Both the position numbers and the translations under genes were made by a program. 64,000 bases of DNA. Source: an uncultured Lachnospiraceae bacterium (GTDB lineage: Bacteria; Bacillota; Clostridia; Lachnospirales; Lachnospiraceae). The stretch covers positions 248,001 through 312,000 of the forward strand of contig CAJTUA010000001.1 in the NCBI GenBank assembly GCA_910579615.1, in the 5' to 3' direction. Numbering within the stretch: position 1 is the stretch's first letter; each line of letters opens with the position of its first letter. Below the pieces are notes generated by a model. That model did not search any database, was not told where the DNA came from, and worked only from the letters and a program-made list of their open reading frames with translations. Below, piece by piece: positions 1-8,729 of this stretch.

Positions 1-2594
1 TTTCCGGTTCCCATTCCTTCCATAATTGGCATGATGGAAATTTCCTGATAATTGCTCATTCCGGCGGAAACTGTTCCAATAATTGCGGAGGTTCCGACTT
101 CAAACTGGAAATAATCGCTCTCCATCGTAACGTAGACATTATTTAAGGAGGAACGTCCCATATTGTAGAAATCAAACATCAGGGTCGTGGACTGGTTCAC
201 GGTCGGGGTATCCCAACCGTAACCAACGGAAAGGTTCTGCAATGCCGGGCGGGAATTCTCCACCGCCTGGAGCTTGACCGGGAGGTCTTCCGTCACACCA
301 CCGGTCTGCACATCCGCCTGGGACATATCCTCGTACTCATACCCTACCTTGATGGTCAAATCGTAAGAGCCCGTCGCCGTATCCGATTTTACTTTCAGGT
401 TAATCGTTTTTTCCGCAGTCTCCCCCGGCTGAATGGCATCAATATAAAAGCTGTTGCTGCCCTTTGTCGCTGAGAATACATCATTCGCCTGCATCACGGT
501 CACGGTAATATTCTTCGCCGCCTTGCTCGCGTGGGTATTGCGCAGCACAAACGTAAAATCAAAGGTCGAACCTGCGCGGAGCTCCTCCTCGCTTAAGGTG
601 AAGGATTCCACAATCAGCTTCGGGCGGCTGTTGACCGAGGAACTTTGGTTCTGTACATTCAGTACATACACCGCGGTCTGCTCCGTCTGCACATCGCCGT
701 TGCCATCCTTGTAGGAAAACTCAAGGGAAAGCGTGTTAAAGCCCTCGTGGATGCTCTCGCCAAGCTTAAATGTCATGGAAACATTCTTTGAGGAACCCGC
801 CTCGATGGAACCAACCCTTTTGTAAACCTCGGAAGAAACTGGCTCAAAGCCGCTTGTGCCAAGGTTCGTACCGGAAAATCTCATATCGGTGATTCCCTTT
901 GTGCCCTTGTTCTCCACGGTAAAGGAAACCGTTACATTCTCCCCTACCACCGGGCTCGCCGGGCTCTGGGTAATGTTTGTAATCTCAATATTGTTCTTTA
1001 ACTGCTCCTGTGTTTCTTTCGTAACATTTAAAATATAAACTATCTTCGGCTCGCTCTGCGCCGCTCCCTCCGCGTCCACGTAGGAAATCAGGAGCTTTAA
1101 TTCATTCATCCCCTCCGGAATGCTGCTGCCAAGCTTAAACTGCATCGTCACCTGCCTGGATTCCCCGACCGCCAAATCACCGACTGCATGATTTGCATCC
1201 GCCGTCAGCGGCTCAAAACTTGCACTCGAAAGCCCGTCACCGGAAATGACAAGCTCTTTAATATCGTTGCTGCCGTTGTTCGTCACAACAAAATCCACCG
1301 TCAGGATATCCCCCGGCATCGGCGCCGCCGGGGACTGCACCATCTGGCTGATGGAAACATCATTCTTTACTTCCTGCTTCTCCGGGACAAGCACAGTCAG
1401 GTAAACCTTTGCCACGGTCGTCACGGTATTTCCCTTGCTGTCCTCATAACTGACCTGCACACTCAGCTCATGCAGACCCGCGGAAGCGGACTTGGTCACG
1501 GACAGAGGGAGCGTGATTTGCTTTGTCTCACCCGCCCTTAAGCTGCCCCCCTCGACACCTGCGGTCGCGTAATCCGGCAGAATACCCGTTGATGCGCCAA
1601 CCCCGCCGTCCTCGGCAATCCTTGCCACGATGTTTTTCGCGGTCTCCTTGCCGATATTTTCAACGGAAACAACAACATTGTAAGGATTGTCTACTTCGAC
1701 TTCATCATTCAGTTTTACGGACTGTGCGGTCAGCTTTGCATCGTCGGAGGCGGCGGTGCTGACCGCAATAATATTGATATAGACGGTACGGCTGACGGTA
1801 TAATCCTTGCCGTCCGCATCCTTATACTCATAGTGCACGGTAATCGACTTCATGCCCGCTTCCGCCGTCGGAAGCACGCGCACGGACAGGCTCTGGTGCC
1901 TGCTCATTTTCTCGGTCAGGTCCCCCACCTTCATGCTCTCAATCGAATAGTTTGGCACAATGCCGGTGCTGCCGTAGTCGATTGACATGTATGTATTCAT
2001 CGCCGCAATCTCGCCCTCGTTCTTTACATCAAACTCCAGAGTGAAATTCGAACCGACTGCCGCAGACTGTTCATCATACTCAAAATTATCCACAACCACC
2101 TGTGCCGGGGCTTTTTCCTTATTGACACGGATGGTAAACCCAATTTCCGCACTTGAAATCGTCTCCGTCGAATACTCGGTATATTTTACACCGGTAAAGG
2201 AAAACTTCACTTTCCCTGTATGCACACCAATCTTCGCCGTATCCTTAAGCTTTAAATCAAACTCGATATTGGTTGCCATATAGCTGTTCAAACCAACCGC
2301 ATCGCCCGCCGGGGTATTCTCACGTGTCAGGGTTGCTTCGGTCATCTCAAAAATATCGTCATCCGACTCCACCATCGCGATAATGCTCGCCGTATCAATC
2401 GTGTACTCCCAGCTTGCCAGACGCACCGGGATGACGATATGCCGCGTCTCCCCCGCCGCCATCGTGTAAATCGTAGATGTCCCGGCAACCGGCAAAATAA
2501 TGTCATCCTCCGCATTTGCCGTTATCCTGCCCGAAAAACAGGAAATCACCATCGCCAGAACCATGAGCAATGCTAAAAATCTACTCTTTTTCAT
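1..2594 (-). CDS. Secreted CARDB/NEW3 Ig-like repeat protein (3' end beyond window)
   Basis: No stop codon is reached before the left edge, so only about 864 N-terminal codons are visible. The start is the ATG at 2594, preceded by a GAGGGA site that overlaps the stop of the ATPase gene upstream (8 nt between genes), so translation is probably coupled. Residues 1 to about 27 form a signal peptide (KKSRF, then LALLMVLAMVISCF). The rest is a chain of beta-sandwich modules of about 130 residues with recurring CARDB phrases such as VGENVTVSFTVENKGT and PGDILTVDFVVTNNGS. Such proteins are extracellular adhesive or scaffold domains. The adjacent MacB/LolD-type ATPase suggests that it partners with an ABC exporter whose FtsX-like permease probably lies to the left; that is inference. 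Confidence 0.85.
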   Translation of the reverse strand, partial: MKKSRFLALLMVLAMVISCFSGRITANAEDDIILPVAGTSTIYTMAAGETRHIVIPVRLASWEYTIDTASIIAMVESDDDIFEMTEATLTRENTPAGDAVGLNSYMATNIEFDLKLKDTAKIGVHTGKVKFSFTGVKYTEYSTETISSAEIGFTIRVNKEKAPAQVVVDNFEYDEQSAAVGSNFTLEFDVKNEGEIAAMNTYMSIDYGSTGIVPNYSIESMKVGDLTEKMSRHQSLSVRVLPTAEAGMKSITVHYEYKDADGKDYTVSRTVYINIIAVSTAASDDAKLTAQSVKLNDEVEVDNPYNVVVSVENIGKETAKNIVARIAEDGGVGASTGILPDYATAGVEGGSLRAGETKQITLPLSVTKSASAGLHELSVQVSYEDSKGNTVTTVAKVYLTVLVPEKQEVKNDVSISQMVQSPAAPMPGDILTVDFVVTNNGSNDIKELVISGDGLSSASFEPLTADANHAVGDLAVGESRQVTMQFKLGSSIPEGMNELKLLISYVDAEGAAQSEPKIVYILNVTKETQEQLKNNIEITNITQSPASPVVGENVTVSFTVENKGTKGITDMRFSGTNLGTSGFEPVSSEVYKRVGSIEAGSSKNVSMTFKLGESIHEGFNTLSLEFSYKDGNGDVQTEQTAVYVLNVQNQSSSVNSRPKLIVESFTLSEEELRAGSTFDFTFVLRNTHASKAAKNITVTVMQANDVFSATKGSNSFYIDAIQPGETAEKTINLKVKSDTATGSYDLTIKVGYEYEDMSQADVQTGGVTEDLPVKLQAVENSRPALQNLSVGYGWDTPTVNQSTTLMFDFYNMGRSSLNNVYVTMESDYFQFEVGTSAIIGTVSAGMSNYQEISIMPIMEGMGTG

Positions 2595-2602
2595 ACTTTC
2601 CC

Positions 2603-3616
2603 TCATTTCTGTTCCACTCCATTTTTATTATTTTCCTGTGCAGGTGTCTTTTCCTGCTTCTGCTCCTTTGTTTTTTGTTTTGCCGTGCCCTGTGCCTTCT
2701 TTGCCGCGTCCGGCTCCTTTTTTGTTCCCAGTGTCCGCGTTTCCTTTTTCTCATCCGCCGTTTCTTTGTCCTGGTCTGCGGTATCCTCTGTCTTTTGCTG
2801 TGGCGTGGCCACCCCTTCTTTGCCATCCTTCTCTGCGGCAGCGGCTCCTTCTGCTGCCGCCTCCTCAAACGAGTCAATTGGGTGCTCAATCAGTTCAACA
2901 CTCTGAATCTTCCCGTCAAGGATATGTATAATCTTATCCGCAAAATCCGCAAGGCGGGGGTCGTGCGTAACCATGACGATTGTCTGGTTATTGTCCCTTG
3001 CAATCTGCTTGATGAGCTTCATGACCTCCATCGTAGTCCTCGTGTCAAGGTTTCCGGTCGGCTCATCGGCAAATACAATCTCCGGCTTCGCCACGAACGC
3101 CCTTGCAATACCAACGCGCTGCTGCTGCCCGCCGCTCATCTGCTTTGGCCGGTGGTTGATGCGCCCGCCAAGCCCTACCTTTATCAGCATATCCTTCGCC
3201 ATCCGCTTGCGCTTCCTGCCCGGAACCCGCTTAAAGACAAGCGGGAATTCCACATTTTCCAGCGCCGTCATGGAGTTTAGGAGATTGTACGACTGAAAAA
3301 CAAAGCCAAGGTACTTCTGCCGGAACTTTGCAAGCTGCTTTTCCGACATTTTGCGGACATCCTTGCCCTTAATCAGGATTTGTCCTCCGGAAGCTTTTTC
3401 AATCCCTGCCATCAGATTGAGCAGGGTTGACTTTCCGGAACCTGAAGTACCAAGGAGACAGCAAAACTCCCCCCTCTTGATTTCAAAACTCACATCATCC
3501 ACCGCGCAGATACGTTCACTTCCCATCCGGTATACCTTTCTTACATTCTTTATCTCGATTACCGGAGCCTGCTCCCGCCCATCTGCCATCGGTTTTTTCT
3601 GTAACACTTTCTCCAA
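2603..3616 (-). CDS. MacB/LolD-type ABC transporter ATP-binding protein
   Basis: This is the cytoplasmic ATPase of an ABC-type mechanotransmission or export system. It shows Walker A (GTSGSGKST), the signature MSGGQQQR, Walker B (IVFADEPTGNLD) and the switch histidine in VMVTHDPRLADFAD. These are typical of the LolD/MacB/FtsE branch. The start appears to be TTG at 3616 with a GAGGGTG site 5 nt upstream; an internal ATG (MADGREQ) is the alternative. The nucleotide-binding domain occupies about residues 20-245. An additional C-terminal tail of about 90 residues is highly charged and low in complexity (Ala/Glu/Lys/Gln), which is unusual for the family. It is followed directly by the CARDB repeat gene. 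No permease is visible in the window. Confidence 0.9.
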   Translation of the reverse strand: MEKVLQKKPMADGREQAPVIEIKNVRKVYRMGSERICAVDDVSFEIKRGEFCCLLGTSGSGKSTLLNLMAGIEKASGGQILIKGKDVRKMSEKQLAKFRQKYLGFVFQSYNLLNSMTALENVEFPLVFKRVPGRKRKRMAKDMLIKVGLGGRINHRPKQMSGGQQQRVGIARAFVAKPEIVFADEPTGNLDTRTTMEVMKLIKQIARDNNQTIVMVTHDPRLADFADKIIHILDGKIQSVELIEHPIDSFEEAAAEGAAAAEKDGKEGVATPQQKTEDTADQDKETADEKKETRTLGTKKEPDAAKKAQGTAKQKTKEQKQEKTPAQENNKNGVEQK

Positions 3617-3713
3617 TGCTTCACCCTCTTTCCGTGTTATATCCGTCCTCTAATAAAATACAATAAAATTATTAAAAAACTACTCTGATTTTCTTACTTT
3701 TCTCTTAATTTTG

Positions 3714-3730
3714 TGTTACATAATGTTACA
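3714..3730. promoter_or_regulatory. Direct repeat TGTTACA-N3-TGTTACA, candidate operator
   Basis: Two identical 7-bp half sites start exactly 10 bp apart, one helical turn, about 100 bp upstream of the ABC ATPase start. Direct repeats with this phasing are typical of OmpR/PhoB-family response-regulator sites. That assignment is inference, and no regulator gene is adjacent. Confidence 0.35.
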
Positions 3731-3758
3731 AGATATCTGCAGACCATCATGCCAGAAA

Positions 3759-3852
3759 GCTGCCGCCCTAAGATAAGTATATACAGGATACCGATGCAAA
3801 TGACTGCAAACGAAATACCATATCCTGTATGTTCCATCCTTAGGGCGGCAGC
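3759..3852. repeat. Nested long inverted repeat (14-bp outer, 10-bp inner stem)
   Basis: GCTGCCGCCCTAAG at 3759-3772 pairs perfectly with 3839-3852. Inside it, ATACAGGATA at 3781-3790 pairs perfectly with 3821-3830. The hairpin lies between the AI-2E permease stop and the ABC ATPase promoter region. No T-run follows on either strand, so it is not a canonical intrinsic terminator. Confidence 0.7.
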
Positions 3853-3903
3853 CCATGGCATCACCGGAATATCTTTTTGTTTTTCTTTTGCCCTTCTTAT
3901 ATT

Positions 3904-5139
3904 TCACGCTTCACTGGAATCCACATAATCCGCCTCATGGTCCGTTTCCCTCACAACCGAATCGCGTTTTGCCCGCTCCAGTTTTTTTGCATTTTTTCGT
4001 TTCTCGACATAATTCGTAAAAACCTTCTGGAAATACGCACCGACCGGAACCGCGAGGAGCATCCCCCAGAGCCCGCCGATTGCATTGCCAAAAATCAGGA
4101 AAATCACGACCAGGAGCGGGTGCACCCGGATGCTCTTGCCGATAAATTTTGCCTCAATCACATTGCCGTCCAATGTCTGGATGACAAAGAGCGCAATGAT
4201 GGACGCAATCATCACCTGATACTTGCCTTCCACCACGGAAATCAGGATGATGCTTGCATAGCCGACGAACGGTCCTAGATATGGCACGAGGTTTGCAAGC
4301 CCTGTCAAAAGCCCGATAATCGGCGCTAAGCTGATACCGGTCAGCATCATCGCCGCGCTCGTCGCTACAATCATGAACGCCACATCCATCAGCTGCCCGC
4401 GGATATAGCCCGAAAAAACCTCATCCACATCATGCAAAAAATGCCGCACTTTGGTGTTCATGCGCTCACTCAGCACCGCGTCCGCTACATCCGAAAAATA
4501 CCCCACCATATGCTGCCCGTCAATCATAAAATAGATGCCGATGATAAGCCCAAACATCACGGTCGTAACGTAACCTGCGATATCCGAGACCGACCCAATC
4601 ACACCGTTTGCAATATTCTGCACAAATCCCATGACCGCACCGGAAATCTCACTGACCGAATTTGTAATCTGCTCGGAGCCAATGTCAAGGCTGTTGAGTT
4701 TTGCAAGCAGGGACTCATAAAAACTCGTCAGGCTGTTTGTGATGGAAGTCAGCGCGGAGAACGTCTCATTGAGATTCGCAAACTGCAATTGGTGCGTGAC
4801 ACTGTAGACAATCGCCGATGCAATCGCCGTTATAATCAGCGCAATCAACAGCAGCACGGTAATCACGCCGAGCCCCCTGCTCCACTTGCCCAAAAATTTC
4901 ACCCGCCCATAGCGGTTTGTAAAGAAATCATTGAGCGGCTTTAAAATATACGCCATGACAAATCCAAAAATGATTGGTTTTGCCACTTTCAGCAGCCAAT
5001 TAATCCCCGCCATCACGGAGGAAAAAATATCCGGCGCGTGGTCGGCAAGCTGGTCAATTACTTTGTAAATCAGAATCAGCACCGCGAAGAAAACCGCCAT
5101 GCGGGTGTACCTTTTATTTATCTTATCCTTCCATTTCAT
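3904..5139 (-). CDS. AI-2E family transporter (PF01594-like membrane protein)
   Basis: This is a 411-residue polytopic inner-membrane protein of the AI-2E/TqsA permease family. Members are reported to export autoinducer-2 or to act as ion antiporters; the substrate cannot be told from sequence. Hydrophobic segments fall near residues 12-30, 45-65, 80-110, 185-205, 250-300 and 310-375. The family region LAPIIGLLTGLANLVPYLGP and the C-terminal segment NAIGGLWGMLLAVPVGAY are both present. The last 40 residues are charged and cytoplasmic. It starts 3 nt after the stop of the cytidylate-kinase-like gene, so the two are one transcription unit. The ribosome binding site (GGGGA) lies within the upstream gene's end. 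Confidence 0.88.
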   Translation of the reverse strand: MKWKDKINKRYTRMAVFFAVLILIYKVIDQLADHAPDIFSSVMAGINWLLKVAKPIIFGFVMAYILKPLNDFFTNRYGRVKFLGKWSRGLGVITVLLLIALIITAIASAIVYSVTHQLQFANLNETFSALTSITNSLTSFYESLLAKLNSLDIGSEQITNSVSEISGAVMGFVQNIANGVIGSVSDIAGYVTTVMFGLIIGIYFMIDGQHMVGYFSDVADAVLSERMNTKVRHFLHDVDEVFSGYIRGQLMDVAFMIVATSAAMMLTGISLAPIIGLLTGLANLVPYLGPFVGYASIILISVVEGKYQVMIASIIALFVIQTLDGNVIEAKFIGKSIRVHPLLVVIFLIFGNAIGGLWGMLLAVPVGAYFQKVFTNYVEKRKNAKKLERAKRDSVVRETDHEADYVDSSEA

Positions 5140-5142
5140 GCA

Positions 5143-5760
5143 TCAGTCCCCGCTGCCCTCAATGTATGCCTTGATGCACGCAACCGCATGATCAATCCCC
5201 CCGTAGCTGCTCTTTACCGCAAGATGGTAATTCTCCGCCCTGCCCCATTTCTCGCTCGCGTGGTAGTTATAGTAATTCGCGCGCCTCTTGTCGATTTTTA
5301 AAATATTCTCCTCCGCTTTGTTCGGAGAAAGCCCGTCAATGCGGATGGCGCGCTCCTTGCGGAAATCAATGTCCGCCCAAATAAAGACATTCACAACATT
5401 GTCCATGTCTTTTAAGATGTAGTCCGCGCAGCGCCCGACAATCACGCACGGTCCTTCCGCCGCTACCTTGCGGATGACATCGGACTGCGCGAGATATATC
5501 CTGTCATCGAGGGAGAGGTGGGAAAATCCAAGCTCCTGATTGCCGTAGGAATTCATTCCCATCGCAATCGAATACAGAAGGCTGTTCGATGCCTTGCTTT
5601 CCGCGTTCTCAAATGCTGCCTCCGCAAAACCGCTCTCCTTTGCCGCGCGCGTAATCAATTCGTTGTCGTAGAACGGAATCGCAAATTTTTCCGCAAGCTT
5701 CGCGCCAATCTCCCTGCCGCCGCTTCCGTACTGCCTGCTTATCGTAATGACTTTATCCAT
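5143..5760 (-). CDS. Cytidylate kinase-like family protein
   Basis: This is a P-loop nucleotide kinase-like protein of 205 residues, related to the AAA_26/cytidylate-kinase-like proteins common in Clostridia. The start at 5760 (MDKVITISRQYGSGG) is fixed by AAGGAGGA 8 nt upstream; the frame stays open further upstream but without a better site. The glycine-rich loop SRQYGSGGREIG replaces a classical GxxGxGK Walker A, as is usual for this subgroup. EGPCVIVGRCADYIL and the lid-like segment INKRRANYYNYHASEKWG-type region follow. The true phosphoryl acceptor is not known, and a housekeeping Cmk would be expected elsewhere. It is co-transcribed with the AI-2E permease and is preceded by a member of the dispersed repeat family. 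Confidence 0.85.
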   Translation of the reverse strand: MDKVITISRQYGSGGREIGAKLAEKFAIPFYDNELITRAAKESGFAEAAFENAESKASNSLLYSIAMGMNSYGNQELGFSHLSLDDRIYLAQSDVIRKVAAEGPCVIVGRCADYILKDMDNVVNVFIWADIDFRKERAIRIDGLSPNKAEENILKIDKRRANYYNYHASEKWGRAENYHLAVKSSYGGIDHAVACIKAYIEGSGD

Positions 5761-5780
5761 ACCCAAAATCCTCCTTATTT

Positions 5781-5917
5781 TAGTACCGCAGCTTCCCTCC
5801 CGATACCCACTTCCCACAGAGCATTTTCTGTAAGCGTATTCGCTTGCCGGGCGTATCCGCTCCCAGAAATTCCTCTGCGGGTATCATCCGGGAACCTGCT
5901 GATTTTTTAGTACCGCA
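5781..5917. repeat. Dispersed intergenic hairpin repeat, copy A
   Basis: A single unit of 127 bp is bracketed by two copies of TAGTACCGCA (5781-5790 and 5908-5917). The outer arms GCAGCTTCCC/GGGAACCTGC, middle arms GATACCC/GGGTATC and inner arms CAGAGCATTTTCTG/CAGAAATTCCTCTG can pair. It ends 20 nt upstream of the start at 5760, and the AAGGAGGA site lies in the gap. The remaining sequence up to 5978 is AT-rich and I see nothing else in it. Confidence 0.75.
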
Positions 5918-5978
5918 TTCGCTGTTTTTTATATTTTCTTCCATTATACCATAAATCGTCTGAAAAATAAACTATATT

Positions 5979-8729
5979 TTAATAAAGTTTTATAAATTTC
6001 AAATACCAGCGCTGTACACGGGAGACCTTTCCAAGCAAATCCTCCCGCATTTTATGGTAATTCTTCTCAAGCACCATGCAGTCCTCCCTGGTAATCCTTT
6101 CCCTGCCAAACCCTGCCATAAGCGCCGTTTTCTGGCAGCGGACAAATTCCCCTGCCACGCAGATATCCGTTCCCGCGACTCTCCTTGCAAAAGCTTCGCA
6201 ATCTTCCTGCGGGGCGGCTGCAATCCCCTGCTGCATAAGAATCCGCTCCATCTGCCAATAGCACCAGAGCACCTGGTTTTGCCTTGTCTTCCTGCCATCC
6301 CTCCTCACGCGCCATACAATGCGGTAGCGCAGGAAAATAAGCAGGATAGCGCCGGCAAGGAATAAAACAAGCCGGAATACCGTCCACACCCAGTGCGGAA
6401 TTTCCCGGTGGCGCTGCGCGAGCGTTCTGGAGTCCTCCCTGTCTGCCCCCGGCGAAGGCTTTGGGGCACCCGGCGTTACACTTACCTTTGGTTCTGCCCC
6501 CTGGCTTGGTGCCGGGGTGCTCGTCGTTTTTGGGGCATTTGTCGGATTTTCCGGCTTTGGCGAAGGTGTTGCCGGAGGGTTGGTCGGAAGCGGGGTCGGG
6601 GTCACGGCCTTTGTTGGAACCGGGGTCGGGGTTGGCAAATCCGCCACCGACGCCCTGTGGTCACTCGGCCGGCTTCCCGTCCTTGTATTGTCCATATATC
6701 CGCCCGTTACCTCGACCGGAACCCAGCCGACCTCATCCCGGTAAACCTCCACCCACGCATGCGCCGTGTAATCGCGCACTTCAATCCGCTTTTGCAGGAC
6801 AACCTGCGTGCGGACGCCCTTGATATAGCTGCTCAAAAGACAGATTGGCTCCTCCACGTAGGACAGGCTCTCCGCCCCGCTTGCATCCGCCCGTGCAATA
6901 TCCTGCGCAGTAATCAGGTAGCCCTCCGCGTAACGCGCCGGAACCCCGAGGCTTCGCAGCAACAGAACGGCGGCGGAAGCAAAATGCACACAGTAGCCCT
7001 TTTTGTTCTCGAGCAGGAAATAATTTACAAAATCCGCATCCTTTGGCATCTCACCCGGCGAAAGCGTATATTCGTAGCGTGAGAGATAGCGCTGTACCGC
7101 CTTGATTTTATCGTCCACCGAAGCTCCTGCGGCACTATAAAGCAGCCCTTCTAACTGCTCATGCCCCTGCGGCACTTGCGTATAATTCTGATATACAAAT
7201 TCGCGGTACTGCTCCTCAAACTCCAGCAGCGCAACGGTTTCATCATCCTGTCCCCAAAAATAGAAAATTTCAGAAGAATCCTCCGTGTTTCCCTGTTTTT
7301 CCGCAAAATCCGCAAAATATTCCAAAAATTCCTCCGACGGCAAGTCGAAAGTGAAATCATAAATCCCCTCCTGGTTTTTTGAGAGAAGATAGCCGTCCTC
7401 CCCATACCGGTACTCCCCGCGCTCAAAAGGATTGATATAATACGGCGCATACACATAGCGCTTATTCGCGGTAATGTACTCCACCTGCATCTTCCCCTGC
7501 CTTATGACCGGGACATCTCCCCAGGAATAAGCTCCCAGCATAAAAGGTCCCCTTCCGCCATAAAAAAGCTCCATCAGGCGGTATCCTAACTCCTGCGCAA
7601 TGATTCCATGCTGCCTGATGATTTCCTCATATTCCCTCTGCGCCTTTGCCGGAAGCTCCTCCCATCCCGTGCTCGTATATCTTGCCCCGGTATAGCCTTT
7701 TAAATAGACCGCGCGGTCCACTTCCGGCATGGTTACAACCAGCGCCGTGACATTGTCAAAGGACACCTGCCCGGCACGGCTGAATCGCCCGCTGTTCAGG
7801 CCGCCAAGCTTTGTCGTACTTGTCTTACCCTTCCCGATACCGTCAAAATCAAACACCTCCGAAAAAGTATCTGAGATTTTCGCCCACACCGGCATCGCGG
7901 CAACCTTGTCAAGCTCCTGCATAAGCTCCTGCTTTTTTGTGCCCATGTCCATCTTTTCGCGGTAGACCTCATTGCTTAAAACATACGAGATTACCAGCCC
8001 GAGCATTGCGGTGAGCACGCCGAAAAAAAGCGCCGTCTGCGCACGCTTTTTCTGTTCCCCTTCATTCTTTTTAAAGACCTTGCCATCCCTTACGCAGTAT
8101 TCCGAATACATTCTCCCAAACACAAGCTGAAAAAGTGCGCAAAAGACCGCGCCGATAAAATAAATCCCTTCCGGCACCGTGCCGACCGCCAGACCAAAAA
8201 ATGCTGCCGCCGCCAAAAACAGGGTAGACAAAAACGCCCCCCTCGCCCGAAAGAGCAGCTGTGCATAGCAAGCGCAGACAAGCTGCATGGCGAACGAAAA
8301 AAGAACCGCCGTGGAAAGCGCCGCATTTTCTGACACACGCCAATACCCGATGTATATTTTGAAATAGCTGTGAATCAACAGGCTTGCCGCATTTCCGATT
8401 TCGCGTGCCCCATCCTGCACAAGCGCGAAATTTTTCGTAAACAAAAATACCACCAACACCAGATAAACAAAAAGCAGCAAGAAGCGCCAACGCTTGTTTA
8501 TACTGAAAAAACAAAGCCAAAAAAGCCCGCACACCGCCCCGCTTACCAACAGCAAATTCTTCTGCGGCATCACCTGCAGCACCGTGGCAATACAGCCTGC
8601 CGTAAACATCAGCTCAAGCCACAGCAGGACAAGCAGCAGCAGGCGGTATGGCCATACCCGAAACCCCTTAGCCTGCGGGGCATCCACGGCTACCTTTAAT
8701 TCCTCACTGAATTCTAATTCTCCTGCCAT
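5979..8729 (-). CDS. Transmembrane transglutaminase-like protein (TgpA type) with DUF4129-like C-terminus
   Basis: This is a 916-residue membrane protein. The start at 8729 (MAGELEFSEE) has a GGGAGGGGAG site and overlaps the DUF58 gene end by 16 nt. The N-terminal 230 residues form a bundle of six or so transmembrane helices. The extracytoplasmic transglutaminase-like domain follows, with the catalytic Cys near residue 580 (KKGYCVHFASAAVLLLRSLG), His near 657 (DYTAHAWVEVYRD) and the downstream Asp/Glu-containing strand GWVPVEVT. About 80 residues rich in Pro and Thr then lead to a last transmembrane helix and a cytosolic DUF4129-like tail. With MoxR and DUF58 it forms a widely conserved but functionally unclear operon, probably acting on cell-surface proteins. 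Confidence 0.9.
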   Translation of the reverse strand: MAGELEFSEELKVAVDAPQAKGFRVWPYRLLLLVLLWLELMFTAGCIATVLQVMPQKNLLLVSGAVCGLFWLCFFSINKRWRFLLLFVYLVLVVFLFTKNFALVQDGAREIGNAASLLIHSYFKIYIGYWRVSENAALSTAVLFSFAMQLVCACYAQLLFRARGAFLSTLFLAAAAFFGLAVGTVPEGIYFIGAVFCALFQLVFGRMYSEYCVRDGKVFKKNEGEQKKRAQTALFFGVLTAMLGLVISYVLSNEVYREKMDMGTKKQELMQELDKVAAMPVWAKISDTFSEVFDFDGIGKGKTSTTKLGGLNSGRFSRAGQVSFDNVTALVVTMPEVDRAVYLKGYTGARYTSTGWEELPAKAQREYEEIIRQHGIIAQELGYRLMELFYGGRGPFMLGAYSWGDVPVIRQGKMQVEYITANKRYVYAPYYINPFERGEYRYGEDGYLLSKNQEGIYDFTFDLPSEEFLEYFADFAEKQGNTEDSSEIFYFWGQDDETVALLEFEEQYREFVYQNYTQVPQGHEQLEGLLYSAAGASVDDKIKAVQRYLSRYEYTLSPGEMPKDADFVNYFLLENKKGYCVHFASAAVLLLRSLGVPARYAEGYLITAQDIARADASGAESLSYVEEPICLLSSYIKGVRTQVVLQKRIEVRDYTAHAWVEVYRDEVGWVPVEVTGGYMDNTRTGSRPSDHRASVADLPTPTPVPTKAVTPTPLPTNPPATPSPKPENPTNAPKTTSTPAPSQGAEPKVSVTPGAPKPSPGADREDSRTLAQRHREIPHWVWTVFRLVLFLAGAILLIFLRYRIVWRVRRDGRKTRQNQVLWCYWQMERILMQQGIAAAPQEDCEAFARRVAGTDICVAGEFVRCQKTALMAGFGRERITREDCMVLEKNYHKMREDLLGKVSRVQRWYLKFIKLY

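Noticed and set aside
6393..7082. 229-codon plus-strand open frame
   Set aside because: It is antisense to the Pro/Thr linker and transglutaminase domain of the gene on the other strand, has no ribosome binding site and reads as Arg/Cys/Trp-rich nonsense.
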